Shown here one piece after another: positions 23,635-36,330 of a stretch of 64,000 nucleotides of DNA (the stretch's first letter is position 1; the number at the start of each line of letters is the position of its first letter). The notes beneath the pieces were generated by a model. The model was not told where the DNA came from and made no database searches. It saw only the letters and a program-made list of their open reading frames with translations. Origin of the DNA: Vigna angularis (Eukaryota > Streptophyta > Magnoliopsida > Fabales > Fabaceae); the NCBI RefSeq assembly GCF_016808095.1, contig NC_068980.1, forward strand, positions 4,622,501-4,686,500, in the 5' to 3' direction. A program made the translations under genes and the position numbers.

Positions 23635-25960
23635 TGTAACATCCCAAAAATACAGTATAAAATCATACTATAGAATATTCACAATTAACAATATTACAGT
23701 TCAGTTCTGAAAGAGAAGAGGTACGTTTATGACCGAACGGTCTTACAACAATATTTCAGAATTTAAACTTCACAAAACAAAAGTCTAGACCGAACGGTTC
23801 CAAGACTAAGCTTACACCGATCGGTTATACAAAATAGAATCAATTCTAACGACCGAACGGTCCTATGGTTCAGCTTTCACTTCCACTTCTTCCAAAGCTT
23901 CTTCCACCAAACACTCGTCCCCTTCTGCTCACATCCACAGGATGATCATTGCAACAGGAAGAATAATCGGACGGACAACAAGACAAGACAGGAAAATAGG
24001 GTAAGCTTATGTAATTTAATTAATTCAGTAAAACATATAATTCACACAATTCTAAGATAAATCAATAGGTCAATCATGCAACAACCAATCATACATTTCC
24101 AACTATAATCATACAACAATGCATGCAATGACCGACCACTTTACTCTGATTGTCCGGACTGTATGAATTCTGTGTAGCTACGACGTTTTTGCACCTAGGT
24201 GATGTAATAGCTGGGATGCCCTCAACAACTGCCACCCGAGGTTAGTCCGTTCCGCCCAAGTTCACCTTATGGATTAGGACCTCCTGCCATTCACATGACT
24301 TACTCCTCTCTACTTGAGAATGAGTAATCACAAAATATCAGGATAAACGCCAACTAAGCATAACCACATTCATACTCTACCATTCCAATAACCAATCCTG
24401 AGATATTCCTCCCTGGAATACTCTTTCATTTCCATACTATTCCATTCATATTACATTTTAAATACCATCATATTTCATCATCAATACAGTCAAACCGAAC
24501 CAATAAAAACGAGATCTCATCTTAGAACAGAACTGAAATAGATAACCTCAGTCTTAGTTAGAAGTAGGAACGAACAAGAGAATATTTTTTAGACTAACAT
24601 AACCGAACACTTGGTGTAAGACCGAGCGGTCTTTCACTTATCCACAGAACAAGACCGAACGATCCATACGAGATAAGACTCATCAGAAGCTTAACACTTG
24701 TGATAATACGGAACGTTTACTAGCTACTCAACAATTATGACCGAAAGGTCTTTACTAGACAGAACTCAAAGAATGTATGTAATACTATAGAATACATATA
24801 ATTAAACCTAACCGAAAATGATGACAGCTTTTATCAGATACCTAAGAGTTTAAACCGAACACTACAAACTAGGGCCGAACACTTTTATTCCAAAAATAAT
24901 ATAATTGAGTATTATGATGAGACCGAGCGCTTGATTCAAAACCGAGCACTACTGAGACCGAGCGCCTGGTTTAAGACCGAGCACTACTGAGCTTATACCA
25001 AAATGAAGGACTATATATATAAAATACAAATACATAACACTTATTTTCAATAAATGATAACTACAATATCTACGACTTTAAATATTATTGAATACCTCAA
25101 TTAAGCTGATTACAAAGTATAAATAGAAAGTTATACTTAGACCGAACGATTATTTACAAGTGAACTAATAGAAAACCGATCGGTCATTAACTGAAATTCT
25201 CTACAAAAGAAGAATCCAGTGCATACCGAATGCCCAAAGGAAAATCGAACGATCAAGAAAGACTATCGTCGACAATTACAGAATTATGTAGAATACTGCA
25301 GATTTAGAATCAAACAATATTTCTACCCAATTTGCACCATGTATAACCATCACTCACATACAGAAAATCATACAACACATTTATAATTCATCTCAACCAA
25401 ATATATATACAGAACATCAAACATCCAAGCCAATATTCAAAACAAAGAATCATAATTAAATTACAAGTTTCTCTTACCTTTAAACTTAGCCGAACTCTCA
25501 CAGTTGCAGGATATGTCTCGCCACTACCAATCTTATACACTTAGAGTTCACCGATTAGGAAACTGAACCAAGTAAAAGACTAGAATTGCTATCAGAATTT
25601 CGTAAAGGAAAATGATAAACTCATGGAACTAGAAACTTGGCTTGCATATGCCAGAAACAGTCGTTCTAAAAGAGAGAATGAACTTACCGTTCAAACTATT
25701 TACTTGATCGGTGCAAAGTGAAGCCCTTGCCACCAGGAGAACTTAGGCGTTGCCTGAATGATGATTGGAAGAAGAAAAGGGTAAGATTTTGTAGAGAGAT
25801 GAAGAAAATTGTAGAGAGAATAAGGAGAAAATGAAAACTCAGAAGGTTGAAGATGAAGGGTGCATGCAAAAAAAGTGGCACGAAACTTGAAAGTTTGAGT
25901 TTTACACCACTGTCAAAAACCGATCGGCCACTCAACTGTCCACACCTGTCTTCCATTTAT
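23635..25960 (-). mobile_element. LTR, copy C (minus strand), with ACCGAACGGT motifs
   Basis: Read on the minus strand it ends TTTTTGGGATGTTACA at 23635, like the solo LTR at 34902-37502. The shared core block lies at 24195-24345 ('aggttagtccgtt', 'aggacctcctgcc', 'ctctacttgagaatgag' in the plus-strand text). The 5' boundary near 25960 is uncertain and no target duplication was proved. There is no retrotransposon coding sequence. Confidence 0.6.
23731..25930. repeat. interspersed GACCGAACGGTC-type motif, about 17 copies
   Basis: Inverted-repeat decamers and dodecamers built as ACCG-WN-CGGT occur at about 23731, 23788, 23815, 23851, 24620, 24652, 24739, 25172 and 25920, with half-site variants (ACCGAACAC, ACCGAGCGC, ACCGAGCAC) between. 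Spacing is irregular, unlike a tandem array. Confidence 0.85.
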
Positions 25961-26093
25961 GATATTATGATGTATATTTTTTCTTTAAAAATAGATACGA
26001 GATAACGAACTTATCTCCTTCACCAAATATAAATTCTCTAACTTACAAAAGAATGTAAATTTTAACTTAAAATCAGAAAAGAAAAATACTCCA

Positions 26094-26132
<39 letters not shown>

Positions 26133-26978
26133 GTTCACATACATGTTTTTCATTAGTACATTTTACAGTTTATACAAATTAATTTGCAGTTTTATATCCA
26201 CATATCATAAATGATCTATACCTAGTTTTACAAATATGTGAATATATAATAAACTTAATAAATTAATTTACAGTTTTATATCAATATGATTCTTATACAA
26301 ACTGTTAAACAAAACTTTTACAAATATTTAAATCAAAATTTCTTAAATAATTTTCTTAATTCTAGCATTGTCAGCTACTACCTCCTTTTTATTTATAAAA
26401 AATATCAATTAATTGTATTCAATTTTACTAATATATTGATATTATTCTTAATTTTTTTAACTTAACACTTTAATCATTGTTAATAATTTTTGAACTAGAT
26501 ATATTTTTAGTTGTATGAAATTTTGTTAACTGTTTAATACATTATAAATTTTAATAATAAATGAATATCCTCTTAACCCAAATTTCTTAATTTTTTTTAC
26601 AGTTTGGATTGAGATTTATCATGTTTATATATGATTTGCCATATTTTTAACTTAAATATCAGTTTTAATAGACTTTATCATGTGAAAAAAATTTAACAAA
26701 ATTAAAAAAAAAACTATATTATTATTTTTTAAAATTTAAAAACTAAATTATATCAAGTTTAGTAAAAAAACAAACTCCAATTTCACGTTTTAACAATAAT
26801 AATTCATACCGATATTATGATAAAAAAATTATTTAACTAAAAACAAGTTTTCCAATTTTAGTTGGAAAAAAGGAGAGTATTGTGAAGATTAGCAAGACAA
26901 CGGACCAAAAATATAGAAAAAAAGAAATAATAAGATGATTATTTTTAAACTTTATATAAAGTATAATTATAAAGAAAA
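25961..26978. other. AT-rich DNA with an (AT)n tract at 26096-26130
   Basis: No gene was seen. This is the 3' flank of the neprosin-like gene on the minus strand, so part of it may be its 3' UTR. Confidence 0.5.
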
Positions 26979-29277
26979 TTAAGTTCCACAATTGGTTCCG
27001 GGTCCTCCAAACTGGATAAGCCCTTCATCATAAACCCCTCCATGATCTTTATAGTAATAAACATCATAACATTTGGTGTTGTCAGAAAAGGGTCTGGTCA
27101 TAATAGATTCAGGTCTATAAATTTCTCTTGATGCGTCTTGAACCATGGGAGATCTAAAATAACATGCATGGTCTTTGTTTCCATCAGGAAAATGCCCAGA
27201 TCCCATTGGAGGACTAGGACTTCCAACCTTAGCTTGTGTTCTCCCACCCCATCCAACAATCGATGCTGATCCTAAGTTCGAGAACAATGCTGCTGGATAA
27301 TATCCAATGTTTACATTTCCTGCACTTATCCACCAGTTTTTTGTCTTTGGATCCTGAAAACACATCACACTTCTACTTTATAGAATGCGCAGATGGATAT
27401 TAATAATGCATAATTTATTTTCAATTAGAGTAAAATTTAATTACCTAACTTTTACCTGAGTAATAGAAATGAGAACCTCATAAGTTGGTCCACCATAGGT
27501 ACCTACCTTGGGGAAATATCCCCCAAGGAAATTCTTTTTATCAATCTGAACAAAACCTCGACAGTGAACATTGTAGCATCCTGTCTTCTTAAAATTATCA
27601 CTCTGCAATTTTTTAACATTATTTTAAATTTAAAGAAATGGAATGTGTGTAGCACAAAAAGAAAATGAATAATTACATGTAACAAATAAATAAATTCATT
27701 TTTATTTAAAAAGCTTAATTATAATCTCATATCAAGTGTTTTTTGCAAAGCAAAAACATCCAGTAGTCTTAGAGAAAAAAATGTGAAAAGAAACATGTTT
27801 CATTTATATATATTTAAATTAAGATTAAATAAAAATATAATGGTATCTCTTGTTACCGTCCATGCTGCAAAAAAATGGGTCTTTGTATCACCATATATTG
27901 CTGGGTCCACCTGATATCAAAGAATGAGATCGATTAGAAAATATTTTATTTTCTGTTTTATCTATGTTTTGAAATTCTTTTCATAAAAGATGATAACTAT
28001 ATGATAAATTTTCTTCACTATAATACAATAATTATATTGTTCTTGTTTTATTTATTTTTCTTTACATCTAACATAGTAAATGTATGAACATAATAAGAAG
28101 GAAAAAATAAGTATATTTTAAAATTTATAGATTGATAGATAAAAAAAATAATCTCAATTAATTTTTAAATATCTCATAAATTTAATAAAAATAAAACTAT
28201 TATTTTATATAAAACAGGTATTAAACAAAAACAAAAAATATTTTAAACACTCCATAGAATACAAATCTTTAATAAGAACATAATTAAAAATATTTATTTT
28301 TTTATTGATATTTAAAATATAAATCAAATAACTTATATTGGCAAAGAAATCATAAATGTAATCATTATAACTCACATGCCATCCAGCAGCTATTTTGTTG
28401 GTAGATTCTAGAGGTCCATTTTCAACCCATATATGAGATATAGAGCTTTCACCTTTTCCAATCACTCTTGGATTATAAAGGCTATTTATTCCGCTAACTT
28501 TATACAAAGGAGCATAATTTTTTGGAATAGATATTTCTGCAACCTATAAAATTCAATATATTAAAAAAACTAATCAACTTCAAATATAATTTATAAAAAT
28601 AAAAAACCAACATTGCATAAGATATCTTACATGAACTCCAGGGATGTCTTGGACCAATGTATGATTATTTAATAATAAATTATTTTTAGTAAAATCATAT
28701 TTTGTTCTTTGTATAGGAACCGTTCCTTCTGGACATTTTTCTTTGTGAAACCCAAATATAGATCCAATTTGTGAATTATTCACACTTGCTTTTTCAATTA
28801 AATTTTCAAAGTTGGGCCTTAGCTGCAAAATAAATAAAAAAATGAAGTTTAGAATAAAAATAAAATGAAAGAAAGATTAAAACTTAAAACCAAAGCATTG
28901 AAATATTTTTAAGCTTCTCATTTTCTATATAACTAAATGTCTTTTATTATTTACCTGCAACTTATGGTTCTTTAGTAAAATATGGTCGAAGGCTGGTTGT
29001 TTATAAATGTCAATGCAATCAACAATGTCTCCAAATTCTGTCTATACAGTTCAAAATAAAAATAATAAAATTAGTAACATGATATGAAGTTAAAGAAAAT
29101 TATATGAAAAGATTTAAGAAGATTATGAAATACATGAATAGTCTTGAGTGGAGACTTATCACTTAGTTGTGATTTTCTCTCAAACTCCAAATCTTCATTC
29201 AATATGTTTTGAATACCATCAACATTATGACTAATCACCAAACACAAGCACAATATAAAAAACAATGTATTCATCAT
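26979..29277 (-). CDS. neprosin-type (DUF239/DUF4409) secreted protein
   Basis: Seven minus-strand exons, all phase 0, give 388 aa: 29277-29134, 29041-28955, 28822-28631, 28543-28376, 27910-27857, 27602-27456, 27353-26979. Residues 1-21 form a signal peptide. Residues ~50-180 match the neprosin activation region, and ~190-388 the neprosin domain, with '[12 protein letters not shown]', '[15 protein letters not shown]', 'NWWIS', 'IGYYPAALF', 'VGWGGR', '[10 protein letters not shown]' and '[12 protein letters not shown]', ending in 'TNCGT'. Neprosin of pitcher plants is a glutamic prolyl endopeptidase; most family members have no known substrate. Here WGG is followed by Arg302, where many relatives have Glu, as I recall, so activity is uncertain. 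The Met at 29277 is preferred over the in-frame Met at 29307, because the TATA box would leave no room for the latter. Confidence 0.9.
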
Positions 29278-29315
29278 TCTTTTCTCATATAACAAAAATG
29301 ACTCCATGATGTATC

Positions 29316-29323
29316 TATATATA
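29316..29323 (-). promoter_or_regulatory. TATA box of the neprosin-like gene
   Basis: TATATATA lies 39-46 bases upstream of the Met at 29277, which predicts transcription start near 29290. The leader would be very short. Confidence 0.55.
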
Positions 29324-29640
29324 GAAAAAGAATAAGGATTCCTCTGTTCTAAAAATAAGTGAAATGAAATACTCTTCATCCTAATATTTCATTTTATTTT
29401 TAAATAACCGATAAAATTAATTGAATAATTAATGCATTTACTATTTTTATAAAATCATTAATATTTTTCAACAAATTTTCTCTTTGAATTTAATGCTTAT
29501 TTTTTTATGAGAAAAAGTATTATGAAAATTTTGACTGAATAATTCACACAAAAATTACTTTTATAAAAATCTTACGTTATTTCATTAAAAGTAATTTTTA
29601 TAAATATAAGTTTTAATTCTTTATATTATTAATTTTGACT
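29324..29640. other. upstream flank of the neprosin-like gene
   Basis: AT-rich promoter-side DNA. No recognisable regulatory element beyond the TATA box was seen. Confidence 0.4.
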
Positions 29641-30900
29641 GATTGTCAGATTTGATAATCGATTATTGCATAGAGTTTTTCAGCACATACATGATTCTAA
29701 CTGAAATAATCGATTATCAAGTCTGATAATCGATTACTCCTATCAGTTGTTTACAACAGCACAATTTTATAATTTAATTACCCCTAATACATATCCAAAT
29801 TACCAAAATGGTATCCTTGACACTATAATTGATTCAAAAACATGTTTATATCCAAAATTGAATATGATTTTGCTTATTTGGCCAGAAATGAGACGCACCT
29901 AATCAAACCACACATCCAAACTCAATATATCAGATTTTACAGTTACAAGTCATATTTTTCGTGCACTAAGATGCTAAACAAGTTTCAAATGACCTCAAGA
30001 CAAACTCCAAACACCAAGTTTACTCTTATATTGATTCCTTTAGAATTTCTCCTATCAAGACCCGCCCCCTTACCCCCTTTAACCAATTTCATAACTTTTA
30101 CCCATTTGTGTATATATGACAACATATTAAACACACTACAAATAGATTCCATTGAACTAAAAGACTAAACAAGTTTTAATTAACATTAACATAGACTTTA
30201 CATCTCAAGTATCTTTCTAAATTAACTCTTTTAGAATTTCACTTGTCAAAACCCCAATTTTAGATTAGAAACCAACCATAATTCTCACTTTTCATTCCAT
30301 CAATATCTAAAAATAATTTACACACATATATACCATTCAATCTATTAACTCAAAGGATCAAAACAAGTAACAATCAACAAAATCTCATGGCAAGATTATT
30401 CCAATAACAAACAACACACATTTTAAACCAATTCTAGTGAATCCATGGTATTCAATCTTAATGACTCAGATAATTATTATTCAAATTAGAATACACCAAT
30501 TCATATTATCAAATCACTAAAACCAAAGTCAATAAGCATTTAGTTTCCCTTACCTTACAGAAAACTCAACTACTCTACAATAGTTAAAACGACTCCTCGA
30601 CTCAAAGAACTCTATCTACACCTACAATCACAGAATCATGATTAAGGTACGTGGTTAGAATCACTGATCAACAGAGAGCCTAAAGGAGAACGTAGGTGAC
30701 ATATGTAGTTGCAAATTACTCACATGCTTTGAAAAACATGAAAACTAGAGAAAAAGAGTAGAAACTAATTTACTTTTTTACAATAATTGTTCAGCTAGAC
30801 TAGAAGACTTTGCCACAATGATCACTTTGGTATCCTCTGATCTTCAAAGAGATGACCCAACAAAAAAAATATCTAGAAAGAATGATGAGCTTTAAAGGAA
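29640..30900 (-). mobile_element. LTR fragment, copy F (minus strand), with ATAATCGATTAT motifs
   Basis: The reverse complement shares with copy E the phrases 'ccaaataagcaa', 'aaacatgtttttgaatcaattata' and the clustered ATAATCGATTAT motif (29653, 29706, 29724). Its right part (30590-30850) resembles copy G. The 3' terminus with TGTTACA was not found, so the copy is truncated. Confidence 0.5.
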
Positions 30901-31650
30901 TTGTTTTTAGAGAAATGATGTGACTTGAAATAATAAAACTTGTCTTATAAAATTTCCATTTATACTTTAAATTTTTAACATTAAAATATTTAAATTTCAA
31001 TGCTTAAGCATACAATTTTCTAAAAAGAAGATTTTAGGAGTTTTTAGATTTTCAATTTCAATAAAAAGATATTTTTATTTTAAAATATAAAATAATTTGA
31101 AATGAATAAATAGAAAAGTAAAAATATTAATGGTTTTTTAGGTGTGGAAAAGATGTAATATATACATTAACAACAACCATGGACTCTCCTTTGAGAGTAT
31201 TGATCTGATACTACTCATGAGATTTTACATACATTTGTGTCAATATACAATCAACAAATTATAAAAATAAATAAATTAGGTAAGCTAAGAATATTGATTT
31301 TTTATTAGTTAGGTTCCTATGTTAATTTTTGTGCTTTTCCTTAGTGTAGATAAAACTTATAAATAGGTTCTTCTTAAGTACCTTTTAGTTATCAAAATAA
31401 GAAGTGAAAAGTTATGCTTTCTTACTTGTCGATCGAACAGCTTGATCTTGTTTTCTCCCCACGTGGACTCTGTCTCACCATGGCAATCAGCATAGGACAC
31501 ATACCATACTTATTATGGTATAAAAGTCTGCTTCCGTTGCAACTTGGAGTAGGAATCAGGTACAAAAACGGAGTGAAAACATTTCCACACACAAGGTTAA
31601 CACTGGTAAGGTTTCTTAGATCCTAAACAGTAGAGCTACGAATCATGTCA
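30901..31650. other. AT-rich DNA next to the hAT element
   Basis: The open frame at 31414-31626 has no recognisable domain. The stretch ends at the hAT target duplication. It may be part of the decayed retroelement into which the hAT inserted. Confidence 0.35.
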
Positions 31651-32151
31651 ATCATCTTTAGGGTTGGGCAAATGAAACTGAACTGCATTGCACTACTAAA
31701 AACTGTACTGAACTAAAAACTAATTTGTCTAAACTGAACTGAACTGTAAAATAGTTCAAACAAACTGAACTGAACTCTTTTTTGTTTTATCAAACTGTAC
31801 TAAACTGTACTGAACTGTACTGTACTAAATTGTACTAAACTACAATATAAACTGAACTGAACTACTAACTATACTAATTTTAAACTGAACTGAACTACTA
31901 ACTATACTAATTTTAAACTGAACTGAACTACTAACTATATATGGACCTTTCAATTGGGAAGTGGACAACAGATTCAATTGCTCAAGTCCAATAAACAGGA
32001 AGTTAGAGCAAAATTCACTGCTACAATAAGTAGGGCCTTGGCTAATTTTCTAATCTGCTTCAAAAACAAGAAACCTACACACCAGTATCAATCAATACTA
32101 AGATCAATGTATGTTCTTGTTCATTCTACTCCATAATTGATAGACGTAAAC

Positions 32152-34026
32152 TCAATTACGATAAGGACTAACCACTCTTCCTCTTGTACTGAATGCACAC
32201 TCTGATGCTACGGTAGAGATAAGAATGGCTAACACCTCTCGAGCCATGTTCGCAAGGATAGGAAATCTGGTTGAGTTGACTTTCCACCAATGTAAAATAT
32301 CAAACTCAACTGACTTTATATAAGGTTCAGGATCCTCTCGCAAATATTTATCAAGCTCTGATATGTAATCAAATCTACGTCCTGTAGCTCTTAGGTAGAA
32401 ACTCATGCCATGAGGATCATCATCATCATCATCATCTAGTTGAGATTCTTGTTGGCTACTTTGAGAACCTTCCTCAATACCTTGATATTGTTCATATAGT
32501 GATTTTAAGGATGACAATAATTTTAATTTCAATCCACTAGCCATACTAGATTCAAATAGGTAGTCAATGAAGTAATTAACAAAATCCAACTTACTCCTAG
32601 GGTCAAGCACAACAGCAATCAATAATAAAATATTAATTCCATTAGGATTTCCCCAATATTTTTCATACTTGCCCTTCATCCTCATTGCCATCAATTTTAT
32701 GCTCACATCACTACTATCAGAATATTGTCGAATTCTTTTACCAATTCCAAACACCTCCTTCATATACATATGACTGGTGACATAAGAAGAACCAGAAATG
32801 CGTAGGGTAGAGTCATAAAACATCTTTAAAAATGGTAGAATAGACCTCGCATATTCCCAATCCTCTTCTAATGGCACACCACCATTACTTTTGGCCATTT
32901 CAATACCAAATTTCTTATCTTGCATATCTAGCAAGACAAAGGCATCTTTGTACTTCAAGCTTGCCTCTAACATTAAGTAAGTTGAATTCTACCTGGTTTC
33001 AACATCAAGACAAACAATACCTTTATAAGAAATTCCTTCTTGTTCAACACATGCCTTGAATCTAGCAAATCTAGCGGGAGAAGATTTTACATATTTAACT
33101 GCACTTCGGATTTTTGAAATCGAATCTTTGATCTCTTTTAAGCCCTCCTTCACAATCAAACTCAATATATGAGCACAGCAACGCATATGAACATATTCTC
33201 CCTTTAATACAAGACAATTCCATGATAACATCCTTCTTTTGAGGTACTGGACCCCAACATCATTTGTCGTAGCATTATCCACGGTGATACTAAGGACTCG
33301 CTTCAACTCCCAATTATTCAAACAAGCCTCAACATGTTTAGCAATGAGCTCCCCTGAATGTCCCGTTGTTTGAGAAAAGTTCAAAATTTTCTTTTGAAGT
33401 TTCCAATCATTATCAATAAAGTGAGCTGTTAAACTCATGTAATTTAGGTTTTGGATTGAAGTCCATGTGTCTGTAGTTAAACAAACCCTCTCACACTGCT
33501 TTGACAGAAACATTTTCAACTTTGCTTTTTCCTCTTCATAGAGTTCCCACATTTCACGCCTCAATGTAGTACGGGATGGGACTTCAAATCGTGGTTGCAA
33601 GGACCATACAAAGTCACGGAAGTCCTCATTTTCCACAAATCGAAAAGGAAGCTCGGACTTCACAAACATCTTCACCAACTTCATTCGAGATGCATTTTGG
33701 TCAAATTTAGAAATAGTTGGTGAAGGGCTAACACTAACTTCTGTAGTTGATGATAAAAGCTTTTGCCTTTTGAATGCTTCTCTATTAGGATTTTCTTTGC
33801 ATCTCTTAAAATGATTCCTCATCCCGCTTGTTCCACCCGAATATTTAATCAAATCACCACAATAATTGCATTTAGCCTTCTTCTCAGAATAAGGTTCTTG
33901 TTTAGTAAAATGTCCCCACACATCTGATCGACCTTTACTATTCTCAGTTGACAATGAATCGATACAAGGAGGTAAATGATCCATTCTAGAAGTATTTGGT
34001 GTGAGGGTTTCTACCGTTTCTGACAT
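32152..34026 (-). pseudogene. hAT transposase (BED finger, RICESLEEPER-like), one internal stop
   Basis: The frame is continuous over 625 codons except for one TAG at about 32986-32988, where the family has Trp (context 'DVETR-stop-NST'); a TGG to TAG change explains it. A BED zinc finger uses Cys53, Cys56, His72 and Cys76. The RNase H-like core has 'LTTDTW' (Asp186) and 'TVDNATTND' (Asp250), followed by a CCAH motif (283-286). The C-terminal part carries the hAT dimerisation region with 'WWKVNSTRFPILA' and 'ASECAFS', which includes the third acidic residue. It ends at 'SPYRN', shorter than usual, so a second truncation or a missed 3' exon is likely. The protein would bind the TIR and subterminal motifs and cut and paste the element. 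It is probably inactive as written. Confidence 0.9.
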
Positions 34027-34896
34027 TCACTTCACTACATTAATTAAAAGTTCAAATTACTATCTATGATTTAATGGTCTAATCTTTTAAAACTAAAAAT
34101 ATATGAAGAAGTGCAGGTTATCAACTATCAAAATCATCTAAGAAATTCAAGCATAAAATCTAAAAGCACTCGTAGTGGATGGTCTGAAATGAATATTTTG
34201 CTTATGGTGGGATGATGAGGACAGAGAGAGAGAGAGGGAAAACAAATCAGGATTTGGATACCTATGTTGCTCCTAGGTGTTGTTAACATGATAATACTAT
34301 GAAAATAGTCATCAAGTTTTTCTGCTATGGAATTCATAAAAAACTGGGAAGCGGATGGGTGTGAGCTTGAATTGACCATTGCAGATCAAAACAGAGAATA
34401 CAAGCCTAGTACATATAGGCACTAAACTGTACAAGATACAAAAGACAGAAAACTAACATCCAGTTGAATAATGGTTTTGCATCAATATCTCAAATAGACA
34501 GCAATAAAGCATAACAGGCAAAAGAAAACAAACCATTTAGTACATATGCTTATAACCGATCAACTAAAGAAAAAGTCAGATTTCATTGCACCTGTATGTC
34601 ACGAAATGTGGCTTCCTCAGTATTCACTGCTTTGAAACTTCTGTCTTCGACCAGATGAAAGAAAAAATTAGTATCTAGAACTTAAAGAGTAAACAAAGGG
34701 CACGAATAATAAGAATACTTTAAAGTTAAACTGATAATAGTATTTAGAATGCAAGATTCAGTACTGGATGTAATGAAATGCTTAATTTTGTTGTAAAACA
34801 CGTGAAAGTAAAACAACCTGCAGCAAAATCCCGCTCTTCACTGCATCAAGATTGTCTCCATGTCATATGGAAGCTTTTTGCTGAATTCCGAAGGCA
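34027..34896 (-). other. hAT leader/intron region upstream of transposase
   Basis: No coding similarity. Splice-like sites are present but none can be proved. It lies between the transposase ATG and the nested LTR. Confidence 0.4.
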
Positions 34897-35064
34897 TTTT
34901 CTGTAAGACCCATGAAAAATATTTATAGTAAATTTTAGTATTTTATTAGTAATAATAATTTTAATGGATAGAAAAATATAAATTTTGGATATAAAATTAT
35001 AGTAATTTTATAAGGAGAGGTTAAAAATTTTGATAACTTATTTAGTTTTTTTTTTAAGAAAATC

Positions 35065-35139
35065 GAATAGTAAAAAGTGAATAGTGAATAGTAAATAGTA
35101 AAAAGTAAATAGTAAATAGTAAAAAGTAAATAGTAAAAA
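35065..35139 (+). repeat. GTAAATA/GTAAAAA minisatellite
   Basis: Heptamer units AGTAAAA, AGTGAAT and AGTAAAT recur about ten times without interruption. Confidence 0.9.
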
Positions 35140-35639
35140 TAAATTTTCAGCATTTGGATTCCTTAGCATGGAAGAAAGTAGTAGGTAGAAATTAGGATCA
35201 GATTTGGTGAGAAAATGATTGAAATATTATTTTTAAATAATATTAAAATAATAAATAATATTAAAATATTAAGGAATAGTAAATTTTTTTTTACTATAAA
35301 TAGCCATGGGAGGGAAGGGTATTTTGCACCAAGAAAAGAGGAATCAAGTGAGAGCTTGAGAAATAGAGAAGAAAGAGTTAGAGAGAAATTTTTAGTTGCA
35401 AGAAGAGTAGAGGTTCTGAAGGGTTTCGGGGGAAACAAATTCGGAGCAGGAGATTAAGTCTGGAATAGAGGTAGGGGAGCTAATCCTTCTTGCATATGAT
35501 TTTTATTCATGTTATGATAATGAATAGGAGTTATGAGTATGTTAAAATTTTGGTAATGGTAGTTATCTATTCACTTATATAAATTTAGTTTTCATTATTA
35601 TAATTTCCTTATTTTCGAGTTAGTATGGTAAAACTTTTC

Positions 35640-36330
35640 TTTTAATTATTTTGACCGTTGGATTTAGTTAAAATTTTAATATATGAATCCTAAGACCTAT
35701 TTCTTCACTTTGACCGTTTGGATTTGAAATTAGATGTCTGTACTTAGAGAAATAAATCCTGCATGTTTGAGTAAATTAATTACCCCTGTAGATCTGTTAC
35801 TGAGTTATCTCGGAAAAATATATATTATGACTTATTTGACCGTTAGATCAACTTGAAAATTTTATACATGATTCCTAAGATATATTAATACACTTTGACC
35901 GATCGGATTTTTAATTGAAAGTCTATGTTTGGAGAAAATAATTTTTACGTTTTGAAAAATCTGATGAACACTATATTTCTGTTCTTAAGTTATCATGGTA
36001 AATATTTCATATATATTTCATTTACCGTTAGATTGAGCCCCAAATTTAGTATGTAATTTATAAGACATATTAAGTCATTTGGACCGTTCAGATTTGTAAT
36101 TAAATGTCTGTGATTAGGGAAATTAGTTCCGCATTTCGAGTATAACCGAAAACCACTTAAAATTCTGCACCTGAGTTACCTCGGTAAAACCTCAATATCT
36201 ATCTAATTAACCGTTGGATCAACCTGAAATTTTAATATGTAGTTTATAACAAATAGTGAATTATTGTGACCATTCGGATTTGAAATCGGAGTTACAGATT
36301 TAGAGATATTAATTTTGTATCTTCTCAGGG
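35640..36330 (+). repeat. four-copy tandem array, ~186-bp unit, inside solo LTR D
   Basis: Units begin with TTGACCGTTGGAT-like text at about 35650, 35836, 36023 and 36209, a spacing of 186-187. Each has a second GACCGTTYGGATTT-like box about 58 bases later (35709, 35894, 36080, 36267), then 'aaat..gatgtctg' and 'ctgagttatctcgg'-like text. The units are diverged by roughly a quarter. Confidence 0.85.

Noticed and set aside
29278..29379. Longer N-terminus for the neprosin-like protein
   Set aside because: The upstream Met codons lie on or next to the TATA box, and the hydrophobic signal peptide fits directly behind the Met at 29277.
31414..31626. Open frame left of the hAT
   Set aside because: It shows no recognisable domain, neighbour logic or splice pattern.
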